A stretch of 52,585 bases of DNA from Bacteroidota bacterium (GCA_030706455.1 JAUZOL010000007.1:1-52585); one strand, 5' to 3'. Counted from the stretch's first letter, positions 1 to 9,700 are shown. A program made the numbers and translations. The notes: generated by a model not told the origin, from the sequence alone.

Positions 1-63
1 CAAATGAATCGTCCAAACTAAATTAACATATTGATCCAATTGTATATATTCAAATTTGATCGA

Positions 64-2505
64 TTATTTACCGCTACGACTTTGCTCTTCGCTTGATGCC
101 GTAGAACGGTTGGCACGGGTCTTGAAAGAATCTTTCCCGAAACGATAAGTGAATGACACATTGACCGTACGGCTGTCCCAGTGGTTATTTACATTGAAAT
201 CAACGTTCCCGTATTTTGCAAAACCACCGCCCTTATTGGTATTGAAAATATCGTCCACCGACACCTTCAGAGTTCCTTTTTTGTCGAAAAGACTCTTCTG
301 TACTCCAAAATCGACAGAGTATTGTTGATAGATAGTAAAGTTACCCCAGAGTTGTTTTGAGCGATAACGTCCGGCCAGTTCCATGCTGATGTCGCAAGGC
401 AGAGTAAAACTTTGGGTAGAATTTGCATTAAAGCTCCAGCGTTTGAATTTATCGGCAGTCGCATCGTTAGATGTCACCGATTTATACATTACGATTGCCG
501 AAGCATTGAAGTGCCACCATTTAGTAACGTCGAGCTGAACGGTCTGCGAAGCATTCAGGTCTATTGACTTGCTCAGATTATCTTTGGTTTGATACATCAC
601 TTTGGTAATATCATTTTGTCTGATTACATCGGTAAACAAGTCATTGGTACGGTTCATCCCCAATGAGGTAATGAATTTACTTTTGTAGGTATAATTCAAA
701 CCAAGAGAGTGTGTAAACTGCGGACGAATAAACGGATTTCCCTGATTATAGGTAAATTGATCAAGCAACCACATGAACGGATTTAGTATCTGATAACTAG
801 GACGTCCAATGCGATAGCTGTAGGTCAATCCCAGTTGATTATTTTCATTCAGGTCACGTTTAACAAACAGAGACGGAAACAAATCTGTATAATGTTTCGT
901 ATCCACACGATTCATCGATTTCGAATCGCCTTTCGAGTTGGTATTCTCCACACGCAGACCCAGTTGTACTGATGTTTTACCGAATTGTCCCCTGGCGCTG
1001 ACGTAAGCCGCATTAATATTCTCTGTGTAAATAAACTGGTCGTACGGTTTCAGTCCGGTATTCCACACCACATTTGTCGGGTCGTTTACCGTAAACTCAG
1101 ACTGGCTGTTTGTTTTCACAAAACTGGTTTTCAAACCGCCTTCGATTGAGAATTTTTTCCCGATAGGATGCACGTAGTCGGTTTTTGCCGTAAAAATATT
1201 GATGATACGAGGCTGATAGCCAAGTATTGTAGAATTGAGATTCATATCATTCCCGGTTCCATCCACATAATTTCCGTGCTGATCGGTAGAAGAATGGTAT
1301 TTGAAGCGTGCATAATCGGCATCGAATGTCAATGAAGTTCCGGCACTGTCAATATCCCATTTATAATTCCCATTGAATGTTATATTGCTCCAGTGTTCGT
1401 TTTCGCCCGATTTGGTATGAAGTGCAGAATCGAGCTTCATTGTATTGTTAAAGAAAGACGTTACCGAGTTTGTTTTACCGTTACTATGTCCGTCTGAACC
1501 TCGAACCATGAAACTAATTACCTGATTTTTTGCGATATAATAATCGGATCCGATTTTATAATTATGTCCGTTACCATTATAGTCACTACGGTTATATATC
1601 TGTTGAACGGCTCCCACATAAGGTCCTGTAACATAATTCCGGACAGCATCCATCGTATTCCAGCCACTCCATCCGTTGAACGAATAGTTACCGTAAACAT
1701 TCAGTTTGCCGAAATTCATATTCAGGTCTAAACCAATATTTTCTCCAAACTTGCCGCTATATCCTCCACCGGTATAAAAACTACCGTTAAAACCAGTACG
1801 CTTGTTGTGCTTTGTTTTGATATTGATAATGCCCGAGTTTCCTTCGGCATCATAACGTGAAGACGGATTTTCAATTACTTCGATTCGTTCGATATCTTTT
1901 CCCTGCATACCTTTCAGCAACGTAGCCAACTGATCGGCCGAAACATATGTCGGCTTATCGTCGATCATCACCTTCACACCTTCTTTGCCTTTCAAACTAA
2001 TATTATTATTGTTGTCAACAGTGACGCCCGGAGTCTTTTTCAAAATATCCAGCACGTTTTCCGATGCTGTTGTAATGGAAGCTTCAGGATTGATCACCAT
2101 TTTATCAGCCTGTTGTTCGATAAACTTACGTTTGGCCACCACAGTAGCTTCTTTCAACATCTGCGTATTCTCCTGTAAAACCACATCTTTCTGAACATCT
2201 TTTTTACCATTAAACGCAAACTGTTCGGTTTCAAACTTCTTATAGCCCACCATTGTCACCGACAAAATATAAGTTCCTTCGTGCACTTTATCGATAACGA
2301 AGTCGCCGGTACTGTTACTTTCGCTGCCTTTTATCGGCAGTTTGGTTTTTGCATTGATAAGAGCTGCGGTTGCAAATTCAACCGGACGATGATTCTGATC
2401 AAGGATCCGACCTTTTACGGTTCCGTCTGCTTTTGCGATTCCGATACAAAGCATCGCCATAAGCATCAAACTAGCTATTCGTTGCAAACAAGTCTTTGTT
2501 GCCAT
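64..2505 (-). CDS. TonB-dependent receptor-like outer membrane beta-barrel protein
   Basis: This 813-residue protein has an N-terminal signal peptide (about residues 1-26). A carboxypeptidase-regulatory-like beta-sandwich follows (about 28-110, starting GTVKGRILDQNHRPVEFATA), then a plug-like region (about 130-235, with VMIDDKPTYVSADQ and IERIEVIENPSSRYDAEG). The rest is a long beta-barrel ending in an aromatic-rich strand (NVSFTYRFG). This order is typical of the 'outer membrane beta-barrel family' TonB-linked proteins of Bacteroidota, which differ from SusC and have no SusD partner. No SusD gene lies next to it, so glycan import is not implied; an envelope or metal/peptide transport role is possible, but the substrate is unknown. 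It is read away from two DUF2807 genes on the same strand, about 245 bp downstream of the nearer one and with a hairpin in between, so it is probably a separate transcript. Confidence 0.85.
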   Translation of the reverse strand: MATKTCLQRIASLMLMAMLCIGIAKADGTVKGRILDQNHRPVEFATAALINAKTKLPIKGSESNSTGDFVIDKVHEGTYILSVTMVGYKKFETEQFAFNGKKDVQKDVVLQENTQMLKEATVVAKRKFIEQQADKMVINPEASITTASENVLDILKKTPGVTVDNNNNISLKGKEGVKVMIDDKPTYVSADQLATLLKGMQGKDIERIEVIENPSSRYDAEGNSGIINIKTKHNKRTGFNGSFYTGGGYSGKFGENIGLDLNMNFGKLNVYGNYSFNGWSGWNTMDAVRNYVTGPYVGAVQQIYNRSDYNGNGHNYKIGSDYYIAKNQVISFMVRGSDGHSNGKTNSVTSFFNNTMKLDSALHTKSGENEHWSNITFNGNYKWDIDSAGTSLTFDADYARFKYHSSTDQHGNYVDGTGNDMNLNSTILGYQPRIINIFTAKTDYVHPIGKKFSIEGGLKTSFVKTNSQSEFTVNDPTNVVWNTGLKPYDQFIYTENINAAYVSARGQFGKTSVQLGLRVENTNSKGDSKSMNRVDTKHYTDLFPSLFVKRDLNENNQLGLTYSYRIGRPSYQILNPFMWLLDQFTYNQGNPFIRPQFTHSLGLNYTYKSKFITSLGMNRTNDLFTDVIRQNDITKVMYQTKDNLSKSIDLNASQTVQLDVTKWWHFNASAIVMYKSVTSNDATADKFKRWSFNANSTQSFTLPCDISMELAGRYRSKQLWGNFTIYQQYSVDFGVQKSLFDKKGTLKVSVDDIFNTNKGGGFAKYGNVDFNVNNHWDSRTVNVSFTYRFGKDSFKTRANRSTASSEEQSRSGK

Positions 2506-2549
2506 AAAATTTTACTGATTTTTTTTGTGTGTTTCGTTTGTGATAAAAT

Positions 2550-2580
2550 GAAGGAGTAGCGGATCCATTTCTACTCCTTC
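2550..2580 (-). terminator. Hairpin between the DUF2807 gene and the TonB-receptor gene
   Basis: A perfect 10-bp inverted repeat (GAAGGAGTAG at 2550-2559, CTACTCCTTC at 2571-2580) has an 11-nt loop. Read on the minus strand it is followed by ATTTTATC, a modest T-rich tail. It lies about 170 bp past the DUF2807 stop and 45 bp before the receptor start. It could be the terminator of the DUF2807 transcript or a leader hairpin of the receptor mRNA. Confidence 0.5.
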
Positions 2581-2751
2581 GTTCTGTTTTTTGTAAGTTA
2601 GACGTTCGCGGTTATGCGTTTGGATGAATGTTATGTTTTTTTTAGAATTCAATTTAACCCAGCAATTTCATCAACTCATATCTCACTGTATCACAGACGA
2701 TAGAATAAATATCCAAAAATAGATTATCATACAACCTGAAAAGAAAAGTGA

Positions 2752-3435
2752 CTATTCGGGTTTAACTGCACCGGTACCATGCTTGCTCAGATGTTTTACC
2801 ACCGGATTACCTCTGTAGGTTATATTGCCTGTACCACTGGCATCTATAGAGATTTCTTTACCGGCAAACAAAGTCACATTGCCGACTCCTGAGAGATGAA
2901 CATCCAAAACATCCGCTCTAAAATCACCGGCGCGAACATTGCCCGTGGCTGAATTATGAATTTCAGCATGAGCAGCACTGCCCGACAGATTTACGTTACC
3001 TATCGCTGAAAAGTCGGCGTTCAATTGTGTACAATTCAGGTCGAAGTTTATATTACCGGCAGCATTCACCGTCAACTGAAGCATTTTCCCTTGAAGTGTA
3101 TTCTTGGTTTGAATATTTCCTACTGCTTTAAAATAAGCATTTGTCAGATTACGAACTGTGATATAAATATCCATTTTTCCGTGCCAGTTATGGAGCCCCT
3201 TGGTTGTAACAGTGAGCTTATTTCCACTGTTCTTCACCACAATATAGTCGGACACATCTTTACTTGACTCAATCCTAACAGATTCTTTACTACCCTGAAT
3301 AAGGTAAACATTACCAACTGTGCGTACATCCAGTTCAGAAAATGCGCCAACCGAGATTTCCTGAATAACATTAGCTGCCCGAAGGCTAAACGGGACGATC
3401 AGCAAACAGATCATTCCCAACAACATTTTTTTCAT
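2752..3435 (-). CDS. DUF2807 (head GIN domain) secreted protein, copy 2
   Basis: The 227-residue protein starts with a clear signal peptide (MKKMLLGMICLLIVPFSLRA). The body is a repetitive beta-helix-like sequence with recurring G-N-V/I motifs (VGNVYLIQG, AAGNINFDL, AIGNVNLSG, ATGNVRAG, GVGNVTLF, GTGNITYRG). This matches the DUF2807 'putative auto-transporter adhesin, head GIN domain' family, a common periplasmic or surface family of Bacteroidota with no settled function. It ends KHGTGAVKPE. The gene lies 27 bp downstream of a paralogue on the same strand and is probably co-transcribed with it. No catalytic residues can be assigned. Confidence 0.85.
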   Translation of the reverse strand: MKKMLLGMICLLIVPFSLRAANVIQEISVGAFSELDVRTVGNVYLIQGSKESVRIESSKDVSDYIVVKNSGNKLTVTTKGLHNWHGKMDIYITVRNLTNAYFKAVGNIQTKNTLQGKMLQLTVNAAGNINFDLNCTQLNADFSAIGNVNLSGSAAHAEIHNSATGNVRAGDFRADVLDVHLSGVGNVTLFAGKEISIDASGTGNITYRGNPVVKHLSKHGTGAVKPE

Positions 3436-3462
3436 AACAATTTGTTTTTTAGATGTTTATTT

Positions 3463-4167
3463 TTATCCCGCTTTTACTGTTCCAATACCATCTTTATGAA
3501 TATCGGTGAAACGAGGATGGCCTCTGTAAATGACCTTACCGATACCACTTGCGTTAACCGTTATCTTTTCTTTTGCATACACATCCACGTTACCAACACC
3601 TTTAAAGCTCACAACAGCCTCATTCGCAATCAGGTCGCTCATTTGTACATTTCCAACACCTTTTGCATCAAGAGACAGCCTGTCTGTCGTGCCTTTAACC
3701 ACAAAACTTCCAACACCGGCAAACTGCACATTCAATTGCTTACATTGCAAGTTGATGGATACTTTACCGGCAGAGGTCATTGAAAAATTAAGCGTATCGG
3801 TTTTCAATTCGTTGGTACTTGTCACTGCGCCCACATCCTTAAACTGAACTTTTTGCAAATGGACGACAGTGATATAAATGTTCATTTGAGCTTTAGCTGC
3901 GTGCTTAAAATCAATGGTTGAGCTTATCGTTAATTTGTTTTCTTCATTTTCGAGTTCCACCGTACTCATAGTAGTGGTATCTGTTTCAATTCTCACGCTT
4001 TCCCGATCACCCTGAGTAATGAAAATATTTCCTAAGCCCCGTAATTCCACTTCGTTGAACGAACGAACCGGAAAATCTCTTGACACCAGATCTTTTGCAA
4101 ACACATTGTTGTTGATTAACAGGAAGAACAGTACCCCTGCGACAGTTTTTACAGGATTGAATTGCAT
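3463..4167 (-). CDS. DUF2807 (head GIN domain) secreted protein, copy 1
   Basis: The 234-residue protein has an N-terminal signal peptide (about residues 1-24, MQFNPVKTVAGVLFFLLINN then NVFA). It is a paralogue of the next gene downstream, with the same repeated glycine-asparagine turns (LGNIFITQGD, AGKVSINLQC, GVGSFVVKG, GVGNVQMSD, GVGNVDVYA, GIGKVIYRG) and the same C-terminal pattern (HKDGIGTVKAG against HGTGAVKPE). The two are probably a tandem duplication forming one operon. Family membership (DUF2807) is clear; the function is not known. The 188-bp gap upstream is shared with the divergent DUF5686 gene. Confidence 0.85.
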   Translation of the reverse strand: MQFNPVKTVAGVLFFLLINNNVFAKDLVSRDFPVRSFNEVELRGLGNIFITQGDRESVRIETDTTTMSTVELENEENKLTISSTIDFKHAAKAQMNIYITVVHLQKVQFKDVGAVTSTNELKTDTLNFSMTSAGKVSINLQCKQLNVQFAGVGSFVVKGTTDRLSLDAKGVGNVQMSDLIANEAVVSFKGVGNVDVYAKEKITVNASGIGKVIYRGHPRFTDIHKDGIGTVKAG

Positions 4168-4309
4168 TGTGATTAAGTTTTAAATGATTTATTTCTCTTT
4201 TTGCCTGCTTTGTAAAGCCACGAACATATACATGACGAAGCCAAAACAAAAACATAACATCGGTTTTAATTTTTATTTTTGCTTTAAAATCAGGGAGCGA
4301 ATTATTTCA

Positions 4310-4317
4310 TATCTTTG
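4310..4317 (+). promoter_or_regulatory. -7 box (TATCTTTG) for the DUF5686 gene
   Basis: TATCTTTG matches the Bacteroidetes -7 consensus TAnnTTTG exactly and lies about 70 bp before the preferred DUF5686 start. No TTTG -33 box is seen at the usual 19-21 bp spacing, so only the -7 element is supported. Confidence 0.55.
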
Positions 4318-4388
4318 CAGCAGCAAAAAAGCATCAATTTCGTCTGAGATAAGCGATGCTTAACCGTCACAAAGCAATAGGTGGTTAT

Positions 4389-6950
4389 ATGGGTAAAAGA
4401 TTGTCGGCTGTACGTCTCTTTATTCTGATTCTCTTTTCTGCAGGAATCAACCATCCACTTTCTGCCCAAAAGTTACAGGAGACAACCATCCTCGAAGGTC
4501 GTGTAGTTGATGCACAAACCAACGAGGGAGTTTCTTATGCCACATTGATGACTGTCCGTACTGGGGAAGGAACCATAACTGACGAAAACGGTAGGTTTGC
4601 CCTCAAAATCACCCGTTCTACAGGAAAAATAAAGTTGTCATGCGTCGGCTACAAAACAGACACCGTACCTTACCTCAAAGGTGGAACAACTCCATTTGTC
4701 ATAAAGCTCAAACCTAAAATTCAGCAACTCCGGGAAATTGTAATAAAACCGGCAAAAAAACGGTATAAAAACAAGGGCAATCCGGCAGTTGAACTGATTG
4801 AAAAAGTAATTGCTCACAAAAAGGACAATCACCAGGGCAACTGGCAGTATCTGGAAAATACCAAATATGAAAAGATCATATTCGGACTGAGCAATTATAC
4901 CTCTAAATTTCGTCCAGACAACACTCCAAAGAGCTTTCATTTCCTTTTTAATCATACCGACACGTCCTCTATGAAAGGAAAGAAGTTGCTCCCGCTGTAT
5001 ATTCAGGAAAAGCTATCGGACAACTATTTCAGCAAGTCGCCTGCACACGAAAAAGAGGTGGTAAAAGCAACAAAAACGGTGGATTACGGTAAATATTTCA
5101 GCATGGAGGGCATTTCCGTTTATCTGAAAAACATCTACGAATCCATAGACTTGTATGAGAACAATATCAGTTTTCTTACCAACCAGTTCGTGAGTCCTAT
5201 CGCTAATGCAGCTCCGACGTTCTATAAGTATTTCATTATGGACACGGTAAAGCTGGATAATATCTCTTGCGTGCGCCTCTACTTTTCCCCCCGCAACAAA
5301 ACAGACATGCTTTTTCAGGGCGATCTATATATCACCCTCGACAGCTGCTATGCGGTGAGACAAGCCGATTTCAGCGTCAACAGAGACATTAATCTGAACT
5401 GGGTAAAAGAGGCCAACATCAACCTGACTTACAGTAAGAATCAAAAGAACGAATGGCTATTGGAATCGGATCATGTCGGAATTGACTTCGGGCTACCCAA
5501 AACCGAACTGGGTGTGTACGGGCAACGTACAACAACTTACAACAACTACCAAACCGACACTCCGCGCGATGACGCATTTTACAAAAAACCAGCAGTAGAG
5601 ACCGACAGTATCGCTCTGCACTCCGACAACTATTGGGCAGCAAACCGACCCCAACCACTTTCAACGGCAGAGGCCGGCATCTACACGATGATTGACAGCC
5701 TGAAACAGGTACCCACCTTCAAACGTTCAATGGACTTAGTGTATCTTTTATTGTACGGATATAAATCGGTTGGACCATTTGCTATCGGGTCACTCTATAA
5801 TTTCGTGGGGTATAATCCGGTGGAAGGCTATCGGGTTCAATTCGGAGGAAAAACCACCAGCCAATTCAGCGAGCATTTCTATCTTTCAGGCTACGGAGCC
5901 TATGGATTCCACGACAAAACATGGAAATATTCGTTTACGGGAGCTATCGGAATGGATTCGAAAAGCATCTTTCGATTTCCGGCTCATTACCTAAAGCTCA
6001 GTTACCAGTACGACGCCAAGACTCCGGGTAACGAGATGTCGCTCAGTCAGAGTTACAACTTCATAGCTGCGTTGGTGTGGGGCAATTACAACAAATTTTT
6101 CTACAACCGGATTTTCCAGGCCGAGTATCTCCACGAATTCAAAAGTCATTTTTCATATACTGCCGGCTTTCAATATGTTCGCGAGACTCCCCGCGGGATG
6201 CTCTATTTCAACCATTCGGATTACAGCCTGCAAACAAACGACAAGGCATACCTGCCCATTGCTGAGCTATACGGGAAACTCCGGTATGCTCCGCACGAAA
6301 AATTCTATCAGGAACAATTGAGTCGCTTCACCATGCCAACCAGTTATCCGATTTTCGAGCTGGAATACCGCATCGGGAACAAAGCTTTTGGGAACAGTTA
6401 TAACTATCAAAAAATCAGACTATCGGCTTTCAAACGGTTCAAATTGTCGGTATTGGGATATTCGGATGTAGCTCTGGAAGGTGGAAAATTATTCGGTACG
6501 GTGTCATATCCCTTACTATTTATACATCCGGCAACGCAAAACTACCTGTTCGACGACACCAAATACAACCTGATAAACTTTCTTGAATTCGTCAGCGACC
6601 GTTATGCTTCAATAAGTATCGATCACAATTTCAACGGTTTTTTTCTCAACAAGATTCCTTTGTTCAAAAAACTGAACTGGCGTGAGGCCGTCACCTGCAA
6701 GGTGTTGTACGGAGATATCGGTTCCCGCAACAATCCGGCATACAACGATCAGCTCTTTCGCTTTCCCGAAAACAGCGACGGAAGCGCCGCAACTCACAAA
6801 CTAGGACGCACACCTTATGTAGAGGTTAGTGCCGGCATCGGTAACATTTTGCGTATCTTTCGGATCGATTTCGTCAAACGACTAACCTATCTCAACAATC
6901 CGGATATTTCCAACTTTGGAATACGAGCCAGCATGAAAATGGATTTTTAG
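4389..6950 (+). CDS. DUF5686 family protein with carboxypeptidase-like regulatory domain
   Basis: From the ATG at 4389 the protein is 853 residues long. I prefer this start because it gives a normal signal peptide (MGKRLSAVRLFILILFSAG, cleaved near SAQ). The in-frame ATG at 4356 would add 11 residues. After the signal comes a CarboxypepD_reg-like beta-sandwich (about residues 36-115, EGRVVDAQTNEGVSYATL, ENGRFALKI, CVGYKTDT). A long region follows that ends in alternating, aromatic-rich strands typical of an outer membrane barrel (LSYQYDAKTPGNEMS, SFTGAIGMDS, GIRASMKMDF at the C-terminus). This is the usual form of DUF5686 proteins in Bacteroidota, which are predicted outer membrane proteins of unknown role. 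It is divergent from the DUF2807 pair and not evidently linked to the PULs. Confidence 0.82.
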   Translation: MGKRLSAVRLFILILFSAGINHPLSAQKLQETTILEGRVVDAQTNEGVSYATLMTVRTGEGTITDENGRFALKITRSTGKIKLSCVGYKTDTVPYLKGGTTPFVIKLKPKIQQLREIVIKPAKKRYKNKGNPAVELIEKVIAHKKDNHQGNWQYLENTKYEKIIFGLSNYTSKFRPDNTPKSFHFLFNHTDTSSMKGKKLLPLYIQEKLSDNYFSKSPAHEKEVVKATKTVDYGKYFSMEGISVYLKNIYESIDLYENNISFLTNQFVSPIANAAPTFYKYFIMDTVKLDNISCVRLYFSPRNKTDMLFQGDLYITLDSCYAVRQADFSVNRDINLNWVKEANINLTYSKNQKNEWLLESDHVGIDFGLPKTELGVYGQRTTTYNNYQTDTPRDDAFYKKPAVETDSIALHSDNYWAANRPQPLSTAEAGIYTMIDSLKQVPTFKRSMDLVYLLLYGYKSVGPFAIGSLYNFVGYNPVEGYRVQFGGKTTSQFSEHFYLSGYGAYGFHDKTWKYSFTGAIGMDSKSIFRFPAHYLKLSYQYDAKTPGNEMSLSQSYNFIAALVWGNYNKFFYNRIFQAEYLHEFKSHFSYTAGFQYVRETPRGMLYFNHSDYSLQTNDKAYLPIAELYGKLRYAPHEKFYQEQLSRFTMPTSYPIFELEYRIGNKAFGNSYNYQKIRLSAFKRFKLSVLGYSDVALEGGKLFGTVSYPLLFIHPATQNYLFDDTKYNLINFLEFVSDRYASISIDHNFNGFFLNKIPLFKKLNWREAVTCKVLYGDIGSRNNPAYNDQLFRFPENSDGSAATHKLGRTPYVEVSAGIGNILRIFRIDFVKRLTYLNNPDISNFGIRASMKMDF

Positions 6951-7090
6951 TACACAGCTCACAGTATGCAGTACTCAGAATATCAGAATATTGATTCGAA
7001 TATCAGCGAAGCTAAACTTCAAATTTCGGACCTTAAGCTTAGCATGTCTTCGTCATCTTTGGTCTTTACTCTTTGCTCTTTGCTCTAAAT

Positions 7091-7564
7091 ATGAAACATC
7101 AAAAGACAAACGCGGCACGAATTCTGGACCGCATGGGAATTACATACGAACTGGTTGCCTACGAAGTAGACGAAAGCGACCTGAGCGCAGTGCATGTTGC
7201 CGCGCAACTCGGACAAAACGTGGAACAGGTATTCAAAACCATTCTTCTGAGAGGTGACCGAAACGGCGTTTTCGTTTGTATTGTGCCTGGTGCCGAAGAG
7301 GTAAATCTAAAACTGGCGGCTTCTGTTTCGGGCAATAAAAAAGCAGAAACAGTCGCCATGAAGGAACTGCTTCCGCTTACAGGTTATATCCGGGGTGGCT
7401 GCTCTCCGCTCGGGATGAAAAAACCTTACCCCATCTTTTTACACTCGTCGGCCACTCAATTTCCGTTTATCTATATCAGTGCCGGACAGCGTGGGTTGCA
7501 ACTAAAGCTTGCTCCTGCTGATCTGATCAAGGCAGTAAATGCGACAGTAGCCGAACTTATTTAG
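7091..7564 (+). CDS. ybaK: Cys-tRNA(Pro)/Cys-tRNA(Cys) deacylase, YbaK/EbsC type
   Basis: From the ATG at 7091 (MKHQKTNAARILDRMGI) the protein has 157 residues, the usual size for YbaK. An in-frame ATG at 7073 is less likely because it adds MLFALN with no family match. Family features are the N-terminal helix (ARILDRMGITYELVAYEV), EQVFKTILLRGD, KLAASVSGNKKAETV with the conserved lysine of the trans-editing site, and the glycine-rich segment LTGYIRGGCSPLGMKKPYP. The family hydrolyses mischarged Cys-tRNA(Pro). It is a cytosolic housekeeping enzyme unrelated to the PULs. Its TAG stop overlaps the stop of the convergent DUF2264 gene by 4 nt. Confidence 0.9.
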   Translation: MKHQKTNAARILDRMGITYELVAYEVDESDLSAVHVAAQLGQNVEQVFKTILLRGDRNGVFVCIVPGAEEVNLKLAASVSGNKKAETVAMKELLPLTGYIRGGCSPLGMKKPYPIFLHSSATQFPFIYISAGQRGLQLKLAPADLIKAVNATVAELI

Positions 7565-9603
7565 TTCAAAACGACCGTTTTCACTCTGCCATTTGACAGG
7601 TAAACTGTAATTGTTTTACAGTTTTGATCTACGTCCACCCGCGTCACCTGATTCAACTGTTGGGTAGTCCATTTTTCGTTTGAATTTTTCCACAGCATCA
7701 GTGTAACGTAAACCTTTTTGGCACCGTTGGCCGGATCGAAATTATCAAAAGCATCTATCACGGCACTTTCGTTGGCTACCGGATTCAAGCCTTTCGTCCG
7801 CACCACTTCGGTACCCTGCCATCCTTTGAGAGGAATCATTGCTAACTGGTATTTTCCGTTATCGATAATACGAACCGTCTTTCCCTGAATTTTACGAATC
7901 TCATCCTTGACAGAAGCTCCAATTTGCGGCAATGAATAGTGCCCCAGACGAACATCGGACATCTCCGTTCCGGTCAGCATATCCACACGCAAAATACCAT
8001 CGGGCAATGTAATATCAGCCAGTTTGAAAGAGACACTCTTATTGAATTCCATCTCCACATCACGATAATAGATGCCGTTTTCATAGCGGTTGAAGTTATA
8101 GAGATGCAAAGGCTCCCACTTGTTTGCCGAAGCTGTTTTTACAACATAATTCATTGCCACCTCGCCATTTTTACCATCGGCCTGCCACGGGAAAGCGCTA
8201 TTGTATGCCAAGCGGTTGTACGATTCTTCAGCACGGAATGGTTCGGATGCTTTATTCATCTTCACATTGCACCACGCTCTTAGTTCTGCTGCACCAATAT
8301 TAGGATAGTCGGTGATAAGAATGTGCGGACCTTTCAGAAATTTATTGACCACAGTACCTTTCGCCAGTTCACCGGTTGTCCACGGCCCTTCGTTTTCTTT
8401 GGCACTCCAGTATGGATTACTTTCAGGCAAAAGCAGTCCGAGAAAAGCCTTTGCACACCAATAAACACTTCCACGACAGCTGTACGACTGCACGGCAGCA
8501 TCGAAAGGCCCGTAAAAGCCTAAAGTCGGCACATTATCTTGCAGAAAATCGGGATTCTGAAGGAATTGAAGTAAAGCTCCCGATGCAATACGGCGCATCC
8601 AACCGTAGTTTGTAGAAGGATCGGCTTCAAAACCCATAAAAGGGAACGGCGCCGTAGCTCCGAAACGATAAGTAATGCTACGTCCCCACATAATCATATC
8701 GCCATTGCGACCAAACATGTAGGGATAGTTCGATTTCATTGGCTTGAAATTTTCGGCAAATCTGGCTGCGTATTCCGGATAATTCTTTTTGCCAAAATAT
8801 TCAGACCAAAACATTCCGTACATCTGAAATGCCCACATACTGTAATAATCATAAGCCGGACGGTCGTTATACCAACCGTCGCCATCGTAATGAGCAAGCG
8901 CTTTTTGGACATACTCGTTGAGCAAAGGCTCGTTTACTTTATAACCCTGACTTTTGAAAAAGCTCAGAATGAAAATATTGAAAAACTTCCAGTTTTGAGC
9001 AATAGTAGGACCGTCACCATAACTCACCATTGTGGCTTCAAGTGCATCTTTTTGTTGTTGTGTCAACGGATTCCACAAAATTTCGGGAATGGCAAACAAA
9101 GAGACAGATAAACCTCCGAATTCCACCAGGTTCTGATGAGGTCCCATTTCCGGAGAACGGGGTTTAATATAGGTAGGGCTTGCCGGATCAAGTAATTTGA
9201 GTATCTGATGACGATAATAGTCGGCCACCCTGATGCCGTTAATTTCCAGTTGTGGATTTTCTTTCAGCAAAGGAGCCGCCATAAACAAGGTACGACACAA
9301 TCCTTCCAGCTTCGCCGTCGGAATTTGGCCATCATTGCGGGGATAGCTCTTACCCTCCTGCTTGGGAAAGTACATCGGATCGTCCAGTGTTTTCACATAA
9401 CTGAAAGCGCCTTTCAACAAATAAAGAGCAGCCTCTTTCCAGTGCTCGCGGGTCATTCCCGAATAAGGGCTCTGTTTAAAATCAGGATTTTCGACCTTAA
9501 ACACATTAGACCGGGTCTCTTGCGTTTGAGCAAACGTTGACAGCCCAATGCTAGCAAACAACAAACAGGGCAGAATAAACTTAAAACACGGATTAAATCT
9601 CAT
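7561..9603 (-). CDS. DUF2264 family protein (possible exo-acting uronidase)
   Basis: From the ATG at 9603 the protein has 680 residues and begins with a signal peptide (MRFNPCFKFILPCLLFASIG, cleaved near TFAQ), so it is periplasmic. A longer start at 9633 is unlikely because a -7 box covers 9631-9638, placing the transcript start inside that extension. The body is helix-rich with many aromatics (FGGLSVSLFAIPEILWNPLT, YDGDGWYNDRPAYDYYSMWAFQMYG, GRSITYRFGATAPF, YSCRGSVYWCAKAFLGLLLPE), as in DUF2264 (PF10022) (alpha/alpha)6-barrel proteins. From memory, some DUF2264 proteins are assigned to CAZy GH154, which includes beta-glucuronidases; that activity is inference here. It lies just downstream of HTCS1 but has its own operator and promoter. 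Its neighbours (GH105, SusCD1) suggest trimming of uronic-acid-bearing oligosaccharides. Confidence 0.82.
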   Translation of the reverse strand: MRFNPCFKFILPCLLFASIGLSTFAQTQETRSNVFKVENPDFKQSPYSGMTREHWKEAALYLLKGAFSYVKTLDDPMYFPKQEGKSYPRNDGQIPTAKLEGLCRTLFMAAPLLKENPQLEINGIRVADYYRHQILKLLDPASPTYIKPRSPEMGPHQNLVEFGGLSVSLFAIPEILWNPLTQQQKDALEATMVSYGDGPTIAQNWKFFNIFILSFFKSQGYKVNEPLLNEYVQKALAHYDGDGWYNDRPAYDYYSMWAFQMYGMFWSEYFGKKNYPEYAARFAENFKPMKSNYPYMFGRNGDMIMWGRSITYRFGATAPFPFMGFEADPSTNYGWMRRIASGALLQFLQNPDFLQDNVPTLGFYGPFDAAVQSYSCRGSVYWCAKAFLGLLLPESNPYWSAKENEGPWTTGELAKGTVVNKFLKGPHILITDYPNIGAAELRAWCNVKMNKASEPFRAEESYNRLAYNSAFPWQADGKNGEVAMNYVVKTASANKWEPLHLYNFNRYENGIYYRDVEMEFNKSVSFKLADITLPDGILRVDMLTGTEMSDVRLGHYSLPQIGASVKDEIRKIQGKTVRIIDNGKYQLAMIPLKGWQGTEVVRTKGLNPVANESAVIDAFDNFDPANGAKKVYVTLMLWKNSNEKWTTQQLNQVTRVDVDQNCKTITVYLSNGRVKTVVLN

Positions 9604-9630
9604 GGCATGTTTTCTATAATTTTTGATACT

Positions 9631-9638
9631 CAAAGGTA
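9631..9638 (-). promoter_or_regulatory. -7 box (TACCTTTG) of the DUF2264 gene
   Basis: On the minus strand this reads TACCTTTG, an exact TAnnTTTG match. The predicted start of transcription would be near 9625, about 20 bp before the ATG at 9603. This rules out the longer translation start at 9633. The tandem operator units end 20 bp upstream. Confidence 0.6.
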
Positions 9639-9657
9639 TTCCGAAACCTTGAAAACA

Positions 9658-9700
9658 AGGAACAAAATCACTTCAATTTTGGACGTAATATGTTCAAACC
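9658..9700 (-). promoter_or_regulatory. Tandem operator, site D (upstream of the DUF2264 gene)
   Basis: Two degenerate 21-22 bp units lie head to tail on the minus strand. The downstream unit (9679 down to 9658) is TTGAA-N11-CCT. The upstream unit (9700 down to about 9679) contains TTTGAAC with GTCC near its end. The downstream unit ends 20 bp before the -7 box, the same geometry as at susC1 and susC2. The region lies between the HTCS1 stop and the DUF2264 start. Binding by an HTCS is inferred. Confidence 0.5.

Noticed and set aside
6975-7012. Repeated GAATATCAG words between the DUF5686 gene and ybaK.
   Set aside because: Too short and irregular to call a repeat element, with no link to a gene function.
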